Origin: Ornithinimicrobium sp. CNJ-824 | Lineage (GTDB): Bacteria > Actinomycetota > Actinomycetes > Actinomycetales > Dermatophilaceae | Assembly: GCF_001942405.1 (NCBI RefSeq) | Contig: NZ_MKKA01000002.1 | Span: 49,557 to 113,556, forward strand | DNA: 64,000 bases | Direction: 5' to 3' | Shown: piece by piece, positions 43,524 through 52,182 of the stretch | Layout: each line of letters begins with the position of its first letter | Numbering within the stretch: position 1 is the first letter of the stretch | Made by a program: the position numbers and the translations under genes | The notes under the pieces: generated by a model | Seen by the model: only the letters and a program-made list of their open reading frames with translations | Database searches by the model: none | What the model was told of the DNA's origin: nothing

Positions 43524-45176
43524 ATGGACGACAGCGCAGTCCCCGCCCCCTCGCCCGACCTGTCCCACGCCCGGGGGCGCGACGACATACCTCTGCTGGA
43601 GACCACCATCGGGCAGGCGCTGGACGACACCGCCCGGGCCCACCCGGACCGGGAGGCGCTCGTGGAGTCCGCCAGCGGGCGGCGCTGGACCTGGTCCGAG
43701 CTCGTGCAGGACGTGGACCTGCTGGCCCGGGCGTTCATCGCCTCGGGGGTGCGGACCGGGGACCGGGTGGGGATCTGGGCGCCGAACTGCGCCGAGTGGA
43801 CCCTCGTGCAGCTGGCCACCGCCAAGATGGGCGCGGTCCTCGTCAACATCAACCCCTCCTACCGCACCCACGAGCTGGCCTACGTGCTCGACCAGGCGGG
43901 GATCAGCACGATCGTGGTCGCCGAGAGGTTCCGCTCCAGCGACTACCCGGCGATGGTCGAGGAGGTCCGCCGCGACTGCCCGACGCTGGCGCAGGTGCTG
44001 GTGATCGGCAGCCACGCGTGGGAGGAGTTCCGGGGCGGGGCCCACCAGGTGAGCAGGGCGCGGCTGACCGAGCTGCAGGGGCGGCTCTCCCCGACCGACC
44101 CGATCAACATCCAGTACACCTCCGGGACCACGGGCTTCCCCAAGGGCGCGACCCTCTCGCACCGCAACATCCTCAACAACGGCTACTTCGTGGGCGTGGG
44201 CTGCGGCTACACCGAGGAGGACGTCGTCTGCATCCCGGTGCCCTTCTACCACTGCTTCGGCATGGTCATGGGCAACCTGGCGTGCGTCACCCACGGCGCC
44301 TGCATGGTCATCCCGGGGCCGGGGTTCGACCCGGCGGCCACGCTGACGGCCGTGCGCGAGGAGGCGTGCACCTCGCTCTACGGGGTGCCGACGATGTTCA
44401 TCGCGATGTTCGAGCTGATCGACGCCGATCAGGGGTTCTCCGTCCAGGACCTGGCCACGGTGCGCACCGGGATCATGGCGGGGTCGCTGTGCCCCGCGTC
44501 GGTGATGCAGCGGCTCATCGACGCCGGCGTGCGGGACATGACGATCGCCTACGGGATGACCGAGACCTCCCCGGTGTCGACGCAGACCTCGCCCCGGGAC
44601 CCGTTCGAGAAGAAGGTCGGCACCGTCGGCCGCGTCGGTCCGCACCTGGAGATCCAGATCGTGGACCCGGTGACCCGCGAGGTCGTGCCGCGCGGCGAGC
44701 CCGGCGAGTTCTGCACGAAGGGCTACTCGGTGATGCTCGGCTACTGGGAGGAGCCGGAGAAGACCGCCGAGGTCGTGCGGGACGGCTGGATGGCCACCGG
44801 CGACATCGGCGTCATGGACGAGCAGGGCTTCGTGGAGATCACCGGCCGGATCAAGGACATGGTCATCCGCGGCGGGGAGAACATCTACCCCCGGGAGATC
44901 GAGGAGTTCCTCATGTCGCACCCGGACGTGGTCGACGCCCAGGTCGTGGGGGTGCCGGACGAGAAGTACGGCGAGGAGCTCATGGCCTGGCTGCGGCTGC
45001 GGGCCGGGGCGCCGCGGCTGGACGCCGAGGCCGTGCGGGAGTTCTGCTCGGGCCGGCTGGCGCACTACAAGATCCCGCGCTACGTGCAGGTCGCCGAGGA
45101 GTTCCCGATGACGGTCACCGGCAAGATCCGCAAGGTCGAGCTGCGGGAGAAGGGCGAGCAGCTGCTCCGGGAGTGA
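43524..45176 (+). CDS. Fatty acyl-CoA synthetase (AMP-binding family)
   Basis: A 550-residue ANL-superfamily ligase that activates a carboxylic acid as acyl-AMP, then acyl-CoA. The P-loop motif is IQYTSGTTGFPKGATLSH near residue 195. Others are YGMTETSPVS near 350, the hinge GDIGVMDEQGFVEITGRIKDMVIRGGENIYP near 430, and the catalytic lysine in VTGKIRKVELRE near 532. VPFYHCFGMVMG is typical of medium- to long-chain fatty acid enzymes of the FadD-like group. It fits the acyl-CoA dehydrogenase and EtfD genes in the window. The gene is followed by a long inverted repeat. Confidence 0.92.
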   Translation: MDDSAVPAPSPDLSHARGRDDIPLLETTIGQALDDTARAHPDREALVESASGRRWTWSELVQDVDLLARAFIASGVRTGDRVGIWAPNCAEWTLVQLATAKMGAVLVNINPSYRTHELAYVLDQAGISTIVVAERFRSSDYPAMVEEVRRDCPTLAQVLVIGSHAWEEFRGGAHQVSRARLTELQGRLSPTDPINIQYTSGTTGFPKGATLSHRNILNNGYFVGVGCGYTEEDVVCIPVPFYHCFGMVMGNLACVTHGACMVIPGPGFDPAATLTAVREEACTSLYGVPTMFIAMFELIDADQGFSVQDLATVRTGIMAGSLCPASVMQRLIDAGVRDMTIAYGMTETSPVSTQTSPRDPFEKKVGTVGRVGPHLEIQIVDPVTREVVPRGEPGEFCTKGYSVMLGYWEEPEKTAEVVRDGWMATGDIGVMDEQGFVEITGRIKDMVIRGGENIYPREIEEFLMSHPDVVDAQVVGVPDEKYGEELMAWLRLRAGAPRLDAEAVREFCSGRLAHYKIPRYVQVAEEFPMTVTGKIRKVELREKGEQLLRE

Positions 45177-45199
45177 TGGCCCCGGAGGGGGGTCGGCCC

Positions 45200-45283
45200 G
45201 CACTCTCATCCGGTTCCTGACAGGTGGGGCCTGCGCGACCTGCGGAAACGTCCGGGTCCGCGTCAAGAACCGGCTGAGAGTGC
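45200..45283. terminator. Long imperfect inverted repeat between convergent genes
   Basis: Two 22-base arms (45200-45221 and 45262-45283) match at 20 of 22 positions when one is inverted. They begin GCACTCTCA and end GAGAGTGC, and both contain the CCGGTTC/GAACCGG block. Forty bases lie between, including a small CGGA-AACG-TCCG hairpin. The element lies 23 bases after the acyl-CoA synthetase stop and 11 bases before the SDR stop. A two-way terminator is the simplest reading. Confidence 0.55.
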
Positions 45284-45294
45284 CCTCAGGAGGC

Positions 45295-46125
45295 TCAGGT
45301 CGGGGGCGTGAACCGCCCGTCGATGGCCGTCCACCCGCCGTCGACCATGACCTGGCTGCCGGTGACGAAGCTGGCCGCGTCCGAGGCCAGCCAGCAGACC
45401 GCCCCGACGATCTCCTCGGGCCGCGCCCACCGGCCCAGGGCCGACTTCTCGGCGTAGGCCCGCCCCCACTCGGCGTCGTCGCGGATCTGCTGGGTCAGCG
45501 GCGTCTCGACGACCCCGGGCGCGACCGCGTTGACCCGCACCCCGTCCGGACCGAGCTCGGCCGCCAGGGTCCGCACCAGCTGCATGGCCCCGGCCTTGGT
45601 CGCGGCATAGACGCCCTGCCCCGGCTCGACGGTCACCGCCCGGATGGAGGTCAGCACCACGACCGACCCGGTGCCCCGCTCCACCATCCGCGGCGCGAAC
45701 GCCCGCGCGGCGTCGAAGGTGGCGCGCAGGTTGAGACCGACGACCCGGTCGAACTCCTCGCCGGTGTAGTCGAGCAGCCGCTTGCGCACGTTCATGGCCG
45801 CCGTGAGCACGAGCACGTCGACGTCGCCCAGCTCCTCGGCGACCCGGGCCAGGGCGCCCTCGGCCCGCACGTCGACGGGGTATGCCGCGTGCCCGGCACC
45901 GCCGGTCCCGTCACCGTCGCCGGTGCCCGCCTCCCCGTCGCTCTCGTTGCGGGACAGCCGGTCCCGCACGGCCACGGCGACCGCCTCGTCCTTGTCGAGA
46001 CAGCTCACGCGGGCCCCCTGGGCGGCCAGCCCGGCGGCGATCTCGGCCCCGATGCCGCCGCAGCCGACCACCACCGCGTGGCGGCCGTCGAGACGGAACA
46101 TGCGGGCGTAGTCCAGCGACGTCAT
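45295..46125 (-). CDS. Short-chain dehydrogenase/reductase
   Basis: A 276-residue Rossmann enzyme. The cofactor loop is VVVGCGGIGAEIAAGLAAQGARVSCLDKDE near residue 18 (GCGGIG instead of the usual TGxxxGIG, and an Asp after the second strand favouring NAD). The active site is Ser in VVLTSIRAV and YAATKAGAM (Tyr-x-x-x-Lys) near residue 172. VNAVAPGVVETPL and GSQVMVDGGWTAIDG close the family pattern. An unusual Gly/Asp/Glu-rich insertion of about 15 residues (GEAGTGDGDGTGGAG) sits near residue 65. Substrate unknown. Classical SDRs of this branch often act on sugars or acyl alcohols. Confidence 0.9.
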   Translation of the reverse strand: MTSLDYARMFRLDGRHAVVVGCGGIGAEIAAGLAAQGARVSCLDKDEAVAVAVRDRLSRNESDGEAGTGDGDGTGGAGHAAYPVDVRAEGALARVAEELGDVDVLVLTAAMNVRKRLLDYTGEEFDRVVGLNLRATFDAARAFAPRMVERGTGSVVVLTSIRAVTVEPGQGVYAATKAGAMQLVRTLAAELGPDGVRVNAVAPGVVETPLTQQIRDDAEWGRAYAEKSALGRWARPEEIVGAVCWLASDAASFVTGSQVMVDGGWTAIDGRFTPPT

Positions 46126-46168
46126 ACCCCGATCCTGGCAGCGCCCGGCCCGGGACGCCAGGGGGAGG

Positions 46169-47062
46169 TCAGTTGAAGACGACCGTGCGACCGCCGCGCA
46201 GCACGACCCGGTGCTCGGCGTGCCAGCGCACCGCCCGCGAGAACGCGGCGGCCTCGACCTCCTGGCCGGCCTGCGCCAGCTGCTCGGGGGTCAGCCGGTG
46301 GTCGACGCGGCGGAAGTCCTGCTCGATGATCGGGCCCTCGTCCAGGTCGGCCGTGACGTAGTGCGCGGTCGCCCCGATGACCTTGACGCCGCGGTCGTGC
46401 GCCTGCGTGTAGGGCCTGGCCCCCTTGAAGCTGGGCAGCAGCGAGTGGTGGATGTTGATGATCCGGCCCGACATGTCGGCGCACAGCTGCGGGGAGAGCA
46501 CCTGCATGTAGCGCGCCAGCGCGATCGTGTCGACGTCGTGCTCGGCCAGCAGCTCGCGCAGCCGCTCCTCGGCCTGCGGCTTGGTGTCCCTGGTGACGGG
46601 GACGTGGTGGAACGGGATGCCGTGCCAGGCGGCCAGGTCGGCGAAGTCCTCGTGGTTGGACACGATCGCCGGGACCGTGATCGGGATCTGGCCGTTGCGG
46701 GCCCGGAAGAGCAGGTCGTTGAGGCAGTGGCCCATCCGGCTGACCATGACGAGCACCCGGTGCGGCTCGGCCCGGTCGTGCACGTCCCACTGCGCGCCGA
46801 AGCGCTCCCCGACCGGGGCGAACGCGGCGCGCAGGTCGGCGATCCCGGCCGGCCCCGTGGCCGGCCGCCCCTGCGCGCCGCCCCCGTCGCGCCGCAGCTC
46901 CATCCGCAGGTGGAACTCGCCGCTGGAGGGGTCGGCGAACTGCTGGCTGTCGGTGATCGTCAGCCCCTGCTCGAGCGCCACGCCGGAGACGGCGTGCACG
47001 ATCCCGGGGCGGTCGGGGCTGGACAGGGTGAGGACGACGTCGCGTCCGGGCTCGGCGGTCAC
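46169..47062 (-). CDS. purU: Formyltetrahydrofolate deformylase
   Basis: PurU hydrolyses 10-formyl-THF to formate and THF, balancing the one-carbon pool and supplying formate for purine synthesis. The 297-residue protein has an N-terminal ACT domain (LTLSSPDRPGIVHAVSG...) and a formyltransferase-fold domain: VMVSRMGHCLNDLLFR, IVSNHEDF, the catalytic region INIHHSLLPSFKGARPYTQAHDRGVKVIGATAHYVTADLDEGPII (Asn/His/Asp). The second half matches E. coli PurU closely. It is near, but not obviously in an operon with, the P1 peptidase gene 34 bases upstream. Confidence 0.95.
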   Translation of the reverse strand: MTAEPGRDVVLTLSSPDRPGIVHAVSGVALEQGLTITDSQQFADPSSGEFHLRMELRRDGGGAQGRPATGPAGIADLRAAFAPVGERFGAQWDVHDRAEPHRVLVMVSRMGHCLNDLLFRARNGQIPITVPAIVSNHEDFADLAAWHGIPFHHVPVTRDTKPQAEERLRELLAEHDVDTIALARYMQVLSPQLCADMSGRIINIHHSLLPSFKGARPYTQAHDRGVKVIGATAHYVTADLDEGPIIEQDFRRVDHRLTPEQLAQAGQEVEAAAFSRAVRWHAEHRVVLRGGRTVVFN

Positions 47063-47096
47063 GGTCAGCGAGTCTAGGTGCCGGTCGGCAGGCTTC

Positions 47097-48206
47097 TCAC
47101 CACACGGCGCTGGGGAAGGCGTCGACGTAGCCCCGCCACGTCCCGGCCGAGGTGGTCACGGTGGGGGCCGCCAGCGTCGCCCGCACCATCGCGCGGGCCA
47201 CCACGTCGGCCGCGCCCTGGAGGAGCTGGTGCATGGCCCACGCGTCCGGCGCCTCGCGCTCGCCGGTGGCCAGGGTGAAGAGGGTGTCCCCGTCGAACAT
47301 CGTGTGCGCCGGCACGACCGCCCGCGCCATGCCGTCGTGCCCGCTCATCGCCAGCCGGGAGGCCTGCGCCTTGGACAGGGCGGCGTCGGTGCCGACCACC
47401 CCGATCGTCGTGGCCAGCGTGCGCGGCAGGCCCTCCGACCCCAGCTCGGCCGCCCGGGTGCGGGCGGCCTCGACGTCCACCGGCTCGGGGGTATGCAGCC
47501 GCGCCCCCTCGGGGAAGCCGGGCAGGTCCTCCAGGTCCCGGGGCAGGAGGCGGTGGGCGGCGTAGAGCTCGCCCGTGGCCGGGTCGACCGTGGACCCCAC
47601 GGCGTTGAGGACGATCAGCGCCGCCACGGTCGTCCCGTCCTCGAGCACGAGGCTGGCCGTGCCGACCCCGCCCTTGAGCCCCCCGGCGACCTGGGCGCCG
47701 GTGCCCGCGCCGACGGCCCCGACCGGGGGCGCGGCGGCACGCCCGTCGGAGCCGGCGGCGAGCGCGTCCCGGGCCGCCTCGCAGGCCTGCCGGCCGAACT
47801 CGGCGTCCGGCGTGCTCGTCCACCTGCCGCCGCGGCCGAGGTCGAAGATGACCGCGCCGGGGACGATCGGGACCACCTGGCCGGGCGCCCCCATCGGGAA
47901 GCCGCGCCCCTCGTCGAGCAGCCAGCGCATGACGCCGTCGGCGGCCGCCAGGCCGAACGCCGACCCGCCCGACAGCGACACGGCGTGAACCCGGTCGACG
48001 AGGTTGTGCGGGTCCAGCAGATCGGTCTCCCGCGTGCCGGGGCCGCCGCCGCGGACGTCGACCCCGCCGACGGCCCCCTCCGGCGGGGCGAGCACCACGG
48101 TGGATCCGGTGAGCCACCCCTCGCCGGCGGCCGTGTGGTGGCCGACCGACAGGCCGGCGACGTCGACGAGGGAGTTGGTGGGGCCGGCGGTGGGCTGGGT
48201 CGTCAT
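47097..48206 (-). CDS. P1-family (DmpA/BapA-type) aminopeptidase
   Basis: A 369-residue self-processing N-terminal nucleophile peptidase of MEROPS family S58/P1. Seen are LVDVAGLSVGHHT at the start, GGSAFGLAAADGVMRWLLDEGRGFPMG, and the autocleavage region LIVLNAVGSTVDPATGELY near residue 225, where the nucleophile follows the conserved N-A-V-G-x motif (Ser in this case). These enzymes release N-terminal D- or beta-amino acids. The ATG overlaps the stop of the ArsR-type gene as ATGA. The pair is therefore one operon, and the divergent MFS gene may export or import the related compound. Confidence 0.87.
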   Translation of the reverse strand: MTTQPTAGPTNSLVDVAGLSVGHHTAAGEGWLTGSTVVLAPPEGAVGGVDVRGGGPGTRETDLLDPHNLVDRVHAVSLSGGSAFGLAAADGVMRWLLDEGRGFPMGAPGQVVPIVPGAVIFDLGRGGRWTSTPDAEFGRQACEAARDALAAGSDGRAAAPPVGAVGAGTGAQVAGGLKGGVGTASLVLEDGTTVAALIVLNAVGSTVDPATGELYAAHRLLPRDLEDLPGFPEGARLHTPEPVDVEAARTRAAELGSEGLPRTLATTIGVVGTDAALSKAQASRLAMSGHDGMARAVVPAHTMFDGDTLFTLATGEREAPDAWAMHQLLQGAADVVARAMVRATLAAPTVTTSAGTWRGYVDAFPSAVW

Positions 48207-48850
48207 GGTGCCTCTCCGTGGTCGGGGTGGGTCGGGCGGGGCAACGAGTCGTCGGCGACGAGGGAGACCATCCGCCAGAGCTTCCTCGGCCGGTCCGTGG
48301 GCGTGCGGCTGCGCTCGATCGCCCGGTCCATGAGCGCCTCGAGCTCGCCGCTGAGCCAGCGCACGTCCTCCTCGGTCAGCTCGACGAGCCCGGTGTGGAT
48401 CGCGGCGCGGACCGACTCCTCCCGTCCGCTGCCCCACGCCGCCGCCCACGCGGTGATGCGGGCGACCAGGTCGTGCAGGTCGAGCGCCTCCTGGTCCATG
48501 AAGGAGCGCAGCACGAGCTCCTCGTCCGCGGTCACCGGGCCCTCCGGCGGACTGACGGTGAAGCCGCTGCCGGAGGCCACCCAGACCCGGTCGCGCCGGT
48601 CCCGGGCGTGCTCCGGTGCCTCCACGATGAGGCCGGCCTTGGCCAGCTGGCGCAGGTGGAAGCTCACCGAGTTGGCCGGCGCGTCGACCAGCTCGGCCAG
48701 GTCGGCCGCACGGCGGGGCACGTCCTCGTGCATCAGCTCCAGCAGACGTCGGCGCAGCGGGTGGGCCATCGCCTTGAGCATCGGCGAGGTGAGCCGGACG
48801 GTGCCGGACGCCGGCCCGGCGGCGGGCGCGGAGGACGGGTCGTCGGTCAT
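48203..48850 (-). CDS. ArsR-type winged-helix regulator
   Basis: A 215-residue regulator with an ArsR HTH: LKAMAHPLRRRLLELMHEDVPRRAADLAELVDAPANSVSFHLRQLAKAGLIVEAPE at about residues 22-80, followed by a wing containing RDRVWVASG and a C-terminal helical domain of about 110 residues (DEELVLRSFMDQEALDLHDLVARITAWAAAW...). I use the ATG at 48850; the longer frame would begin in the operator. It is the first gene of an operon with the P1 peptidase and faces an MFS gene across an inverted repeat, a typical local repressor arrangement. The inducer is unknown; there are no obvious metal-binding cysteines. Confidence 0.86.
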   Translation of the reverse strand: MTDDPSSAPAAGPASGTVRLTSPMLKAMAHPLRRRLLELMHEDVPRRAADLAELVDAPANSVSFHLRQLAKAGLIVEAPEHARDRRDRVWVASGSGFTVSPPEGPVTADEELVLRSFMDQEALDLHDLVARITAWAAAWGSGREESVRAAIHTGLVELTEEDVRWLSGELEALMDRAIERSRTPTDRPRKLWRMVSLVADDSLPRPTHPDHGEAP

Positions 48851-48882
48851 TACGGCCACCCTACCGATCATCCCGCACAAAT

Positions 48883-48908
48883 AGTTGCGCACCTTCTATT
48901 GCGCAACT
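48883..48908. promoter_or_regulatory. Shared operator between ArsR operon and MFS gene
   Basis: AGTTGCGCA (48883-48891) and TGCGCAACT (48900-48908) form a perfect 9-bp inverted repeat with an eight-base spacer, inside an AT-richer patch (AATAGTTGCGCACCTTCTATTGC region). TTGCGCA also repeats directly. It lies midway between the two divergent starts (32 and 25 bases away) and is the obvious ArsR-family operator candidate. Confidence 0.7.
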
Positions 48909-48933
48909 CTCGGTGCGGGTCTACTGTCGGTCC

Positions 48934-50223
48934 ATGACCACCACCGCACCGGCCGACCCGTCGGCTCCCAGCCCCGCCGGCCGGACGGCCGTCCCGCCGG
49001 CCCTCCCCCCGTTGCACCGGCACCGGGCCTACTGGGCCTGGCTGCTCAGCGACACCGGGCAGGCCCTGGGCTCCTCGCTGCAGTTCTTCCTCGTCCCCCT
49101 GCTCGTCGTCGTCGTCAGCGGCAGCGCCGCCGCGGCCGGCACGGTCGCCGCGCTCGGCGCCGGGGGCCGCATCGCCACCACGCTCCTCGGCGGGGTGCTG
49201 GCCGACCGGCACGACCTGCGCCGGCTGATGACGCTCAGCGGGACGCTCGCCGCGACGGTCGTCGCCGGGATGGTCGCGGTCCTGACGCTGGACCTCGGCC
49301 TCGTCGCGCTCGGGGCGCTCAATCTGCTGGCAGGCGTCCGCGCGGGCCTGCTGGCCGGCGCCTCCGACGCGGCGCTCAAGCAGGTCGTGCCGCCCGCCCT
49401 GCTGCCGACCGCCTCCAGCGCCAACCAGGCCCGGGACGCCGCCGTGGCGATGGGCGGCCCGCCGCTCGGCGGCCTCCTGCTGGGGATCGGGGCGCTGCCC
49501 GCGCTCGCCGCCGCGGGCGCGGCATACCTCGTCGCCGCGGCGGGAGCGCTGGTGCTCCGGGGCGACTTCCGGGCGGAGCGGGCCACCGACGTCGCCTCGG
49601 TGCGCGCCGAGGCCGTCGAGGGCCTGCGGTGGCTGTGGGCCCGCGCCGAGCTGCGGCGCGTCATGACCGTGGCCCTGCTGCTCAACCTCGGCCTCAACGC
49701 CGCCGTGACCACGCTGCTCTACCACCTGGCCACGACCGGCGAGGACCCGGCGCGCATCGGGCTGGTCTCGACCGCCCTCGGCGTCGGGATGCTCGTGGGC
49801 GCGGTGGCCGCCGGCCCGGTCGTGCAGCGCTTCCCCTCCGGCCCGGTGGCGATGGCGGGGATGTCCCTGGCGGGGCTGTCGATGCTCGTGCTGCCGTTCG
49901 TCCCCGGGTTCTGGGGCACCCTGGCGGTGCTGACCGTGGGGATCCTCGGCGGCCCGGCGACGAACGCGGCGATGATGAGCTACCTCATGCACCAGACGCC
50001 ACGCCGGGTGCTGGGCCGGGTGATGAGCGCGGCCGAGCTGGTCGGGGCGGGCGCCCTGCCGCTCGCGCCCGTGCTGGCGGGCTGGGGGCTGAGCCTGCTC
50101 GGCCTGCGCCCGACGCTGCTGGCCTGCGCCGCGATCTGCCTGCTCGCGGTGGGGGCGGTGCTGTCCAGCCGGGCGCTGCGCACCCTGCCGCGCCCCGCCG
50201 ACTGGGCCGCGTCCGGGGCGTGA
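48934..50223 (+). CDS. MFS transporter (DHA-like efflux type)
   Basis: A 429-residue transporter with 12 predicted helices. N-terminal YWAWLLSDTGQALGSSLQFFLVPLLVV and the loop GVLADRHDLRRLM are typical of the enterobactin-exporter/MFS_3 (EntS-like) group, as are LAGVRAGLLAGASDAALKQVVPPALLPTASSANQARDA and the symmetric MSYLMHQTPRRVLGRVMSAAELVG. Such proteins export siderophores, antibiotics or metabolites. It is divergent from an ArsR-type gene and shares its operator, so it is probably repressed until a ligand appears. Confidence 0.88.
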   Translation: MTTTAPADPSAPSPAGRTAVPPALPPLHRHRAYWAWLLSDTGQALGSSLQFFLVPLLVVVVSGSAAAAGTVAALGAGGRIATTLLGGVLADRHDLRRLMTLSGTLAATVVAGMVAVLTLDLGLVALGALNLLAGVRAGLLAGASDAALKQVVPPALLPTASSANQARDAAVAMGGPPLGGLLLGIGALPALAAAGAAYLVAAAGALVLRGDFRAERATDVASVRAEAVEGLRWLWARAELRRVMTVALLLNLGLNAAVTTLLYHLATTGEDPARIGLVSTALGVGMLVGAVAAGPVVQRFPSGPVAMAGMSLAGLSMLVLPFVPGFWGTLAVLTVGILGGPATNAAMMSYLMHQTPRRVLGRVMSAAELVGAGALPLAPVLAGWGLSLLGLRPTLLACAAICLLAVGAVLSSRALRTLPRPADWAASGA

Positions 50224-50260
50224 GGTCCCGGGGACGGGGCCCGGGCGCCGGCCAGGGCGG

Positions 50261-51133
50261 TCAGCCCGTCCCGGCCCCGTCCTGCCCGCGGCGGGCCACG
50301 TCGGCGGCCAGGTCCCGCGCGGTCCGGCCGGCGAGCGCCCCGTGCAGGTCGGGGACGGCCGCCAGCAGCTGCTGGGTGTAGGGGTGCTGCGGGTCGTTCC
50401 ACAGCTGCTCGGTCGGGGCGACCTCGACGAACTCCCCGCGCCGCATCACCGCGACCCGGTCGCACACGTGCCGCACCACCGACAGGTCGTGGGAGACGAA
50501 GATCAACGTCAGGTCGAAGCCGTCGACCACCTCGTCGATGAGGTTGAGCACCTGCGCGCGGACGGAGACGTCGAGCGCGCTGACCGGCTCGTCGGCCACG
50601 AGGATGTCCGGCCCCGGCGCCAGCGCCCGGGCGACCGAGATGCGCTGACGCTGCCCGCCGGAGAACTGGTGCGGGTAGCGGTCGGCCGCCTCCGCCGACA
50701 TCCCGACCGCCTCGAGCAGCTCGTGCACGCGCTCGCGGTTGTCGTGCCGGCCCTGGGCGACGAGCGGCTCGGCGACGATGTCGCGCACCCGCATCCGCGG
50801 GTCGAGGCTGCTCATCGGGTCCTGGAAGACCAGCTGCAGCGTCTCCCGCAGCCAGCCGAGCCGACGCGCGGGCTGGTCGTGCACCGGCCGGCCCTCGACG
50901 AGGATCTCCCCGGCCGTCGGCTGGTCGAGGCCGCTGACCAGGCGCAGGAGGGTCGACTTGCCCGACCCCGACTCGCCGACGATGCCGAACCGCTCGCCCC
51001 GGGCGACGGTGACGCTCACGTCCCGGACGGCGTCGACGACCGGCGCCGGCGTCAGCAGGGACGTGCGCCGCCGCCGGAACTGCCGGCTCACCCCGCGCAG
51101 CTCGACGGCGGGCGTGCCGGTCCCCTCACCCAT
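50261..51133 (-). CDS. Oligopeptide ABC transporter ATP-binding protein (OppF type)
   Basis: A 290-residue ATPase. Walker A is [15 protein letters not shown] near residue 55, the Q-loop is LQLVFQDPMSSLDP, the signature QFSGGQRQRISVARAL near 165, and Walker B ILVADEPVSALDVSVRAQ, with the H-loop VSHDLSVV. It ends with PHTQQL-type HPYTQQLLAAVP and lacks the extra C-terminal cysteine domain. The gene is last of the five-gene operon and overlaps the OppD-type gene by eight bases. It drives uptake together with the OppD partner. Confidence 0.93.
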   Translation of the reverse strand: MGEGTGTPAVELRGVSRQFRRRRTSLLTPAPVVDAVRDVSVTVARGERFGIVGESGSGKSTLLRLVSGLDQPTAGEILVEGRPVHDQPARRLGWLRETLQLVFQDPMSSLDPRMRVRDIVAEPLVAQGRHDNRERVHELLEAVGMSAEAADRYPHQFSGGQRQRISVARALAPGPDILVADEPVSALDVSVRAQVLNLIDEVVDGFDLTLIFVSHDLSVVRHVCDRVAVMRRGEFVEVAPTEQLWNDPQHPYTQQLLAAVPDLHGALAGRTARDLAADVARRGQDGAGTG

Positions 51134-52148
51134 CCTCCTCACCTCCCGCCGGGTGGAAGCAGGCATACCCGTATGCGGTCGCGCCCGCGGGGTGCTCCCC
51201 GCGCGGCGTCCACGGGGGCGGGGTCGCGCAGACGTCGGTGGCGTGCGCGCAGCGCGTCCGGAAGACGCAGCCGGCGGGGAAGCGGCCGGCGGGCGGCACC
51301 GAGCCGGGGATCGTCGGCAGCCGGGCGCGCTCGCGCCGGCCGTCGGCCCCGGAGAGGTCGCTGGCGGCGACCAGCCCCTGGGTGTAGCGGTGCCGCGGGT
51401 CGCCGAAGACGTCCTGGACCGGGCCGGCCTCGACGATGCGCCCGCCGTACATGACGAGCACCCGCTCGCAGACGGTCGCGACCACGCCGAGGTCGTGGGT
51501 GATGAACAGCAGGGCCGCCTGACGGGCCTCGACGCCACGGACGACGAGGTCGAGGACGGTCGCCTGGACGGTCACGTCGAGGGCCGTCGTGGGCTCGTCG
51601 CAGATGAGCAGCGCCGGGTCGTTGGCCAGGGCGATCGCCAGCACGACCCGCTGGCGCTGGCCGCCGGAGAGCTCGTGCGGGTAGGCGCGGGCGACGTGGG
51701 CGGGGTCGGGCAGGCCGACCTGCTCGAGCAGCTCGACGGCCCGTTCCCGGGCGGCCCTCCTCGAGCGGGTGCGGTGCAGCAGCATGACCTCGGCGACCTG
51801 GGCGCCGACCCGCATCGTGGGGTTGAGCGCGGTCATCGGCTCCTGGAAGACCATCGACATACCGTCGCCGCGCATCCGGGCCAGCGCCCGCTCCCCCAGC
51901 GCGAGCAGGTTGTGCTCCGCCGGGGTGCGCGCGGCCAGCCGGACGTCGCCCGTCGCCCCGAGCCCCTCGGGGAGCAGGCCCATGACGGACAGGGCGGTCA
52001 GCGACTTGCCCGACCCCGACTCGCCGATCAGCCCGACCCGTTCGCCGCGGTCGATCGCGAAGGAGACGTCCTGCAGCAGCGGCGTGGAGCCGGCGTGCAC
52101 GTCCAGGCCGTCGACCCGCAGGACGGTGCGGTCGGGCACCTCCTGCAC
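51126..52148 (-). CDS. Oligopeptide ABC transporter ATP-binding protein (OppD type)
   Basis: A 340-residue ATPase: Walker [19 protein letters not shown] near residue 42, Q-loop [17 protein letters not shown], signature [17 protein letters not shown], Walker [18 protein letters not shown] and H-loop ITHDLGVV. The C-terminal oligopeptide domain has [23 protein letters not shown] with three cysteines, which in DppD/OppD proteins can hold an Fe-S cluster. It sits 34 bases after the OppC-type gene. The substrate (peptide, nickel or other) cannot be told from this subunit. Confidence 0.93.
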   Translation of the reverse strand: MQEVPDRTVLRVDGLDVHAGSTPLLQDVSFAIDRGERVGLIGESGSGKSLTALSVMGLLPEGLGATGDVRLAARTPAEHNLLALGERALARMRGDGMSMVFQEPMTALNPTMRVGAQVAEVMLLHRTRSRRAARERAVELLEQVGLPDPAHVARAYPHELSGGQRQRVVLAIALANDPALLICDEPTTALDVTVQATVLDLVVRGVEARQAALLFITHDLGVVATVCERVLVMYGGRIVEAGPVQDVFGDPRHRYTQGLVAASDLSGADGRRERARLPTIPGSVPPAGRFPAGCVFRTRCAHATDVCATPPPWTPRGEHPAGATAYGYACFHPAGGEEDG

Positions 52149-52182
52149 CTCCTGGCCGTCCCCGACGCGCCGGCCACGCTGC

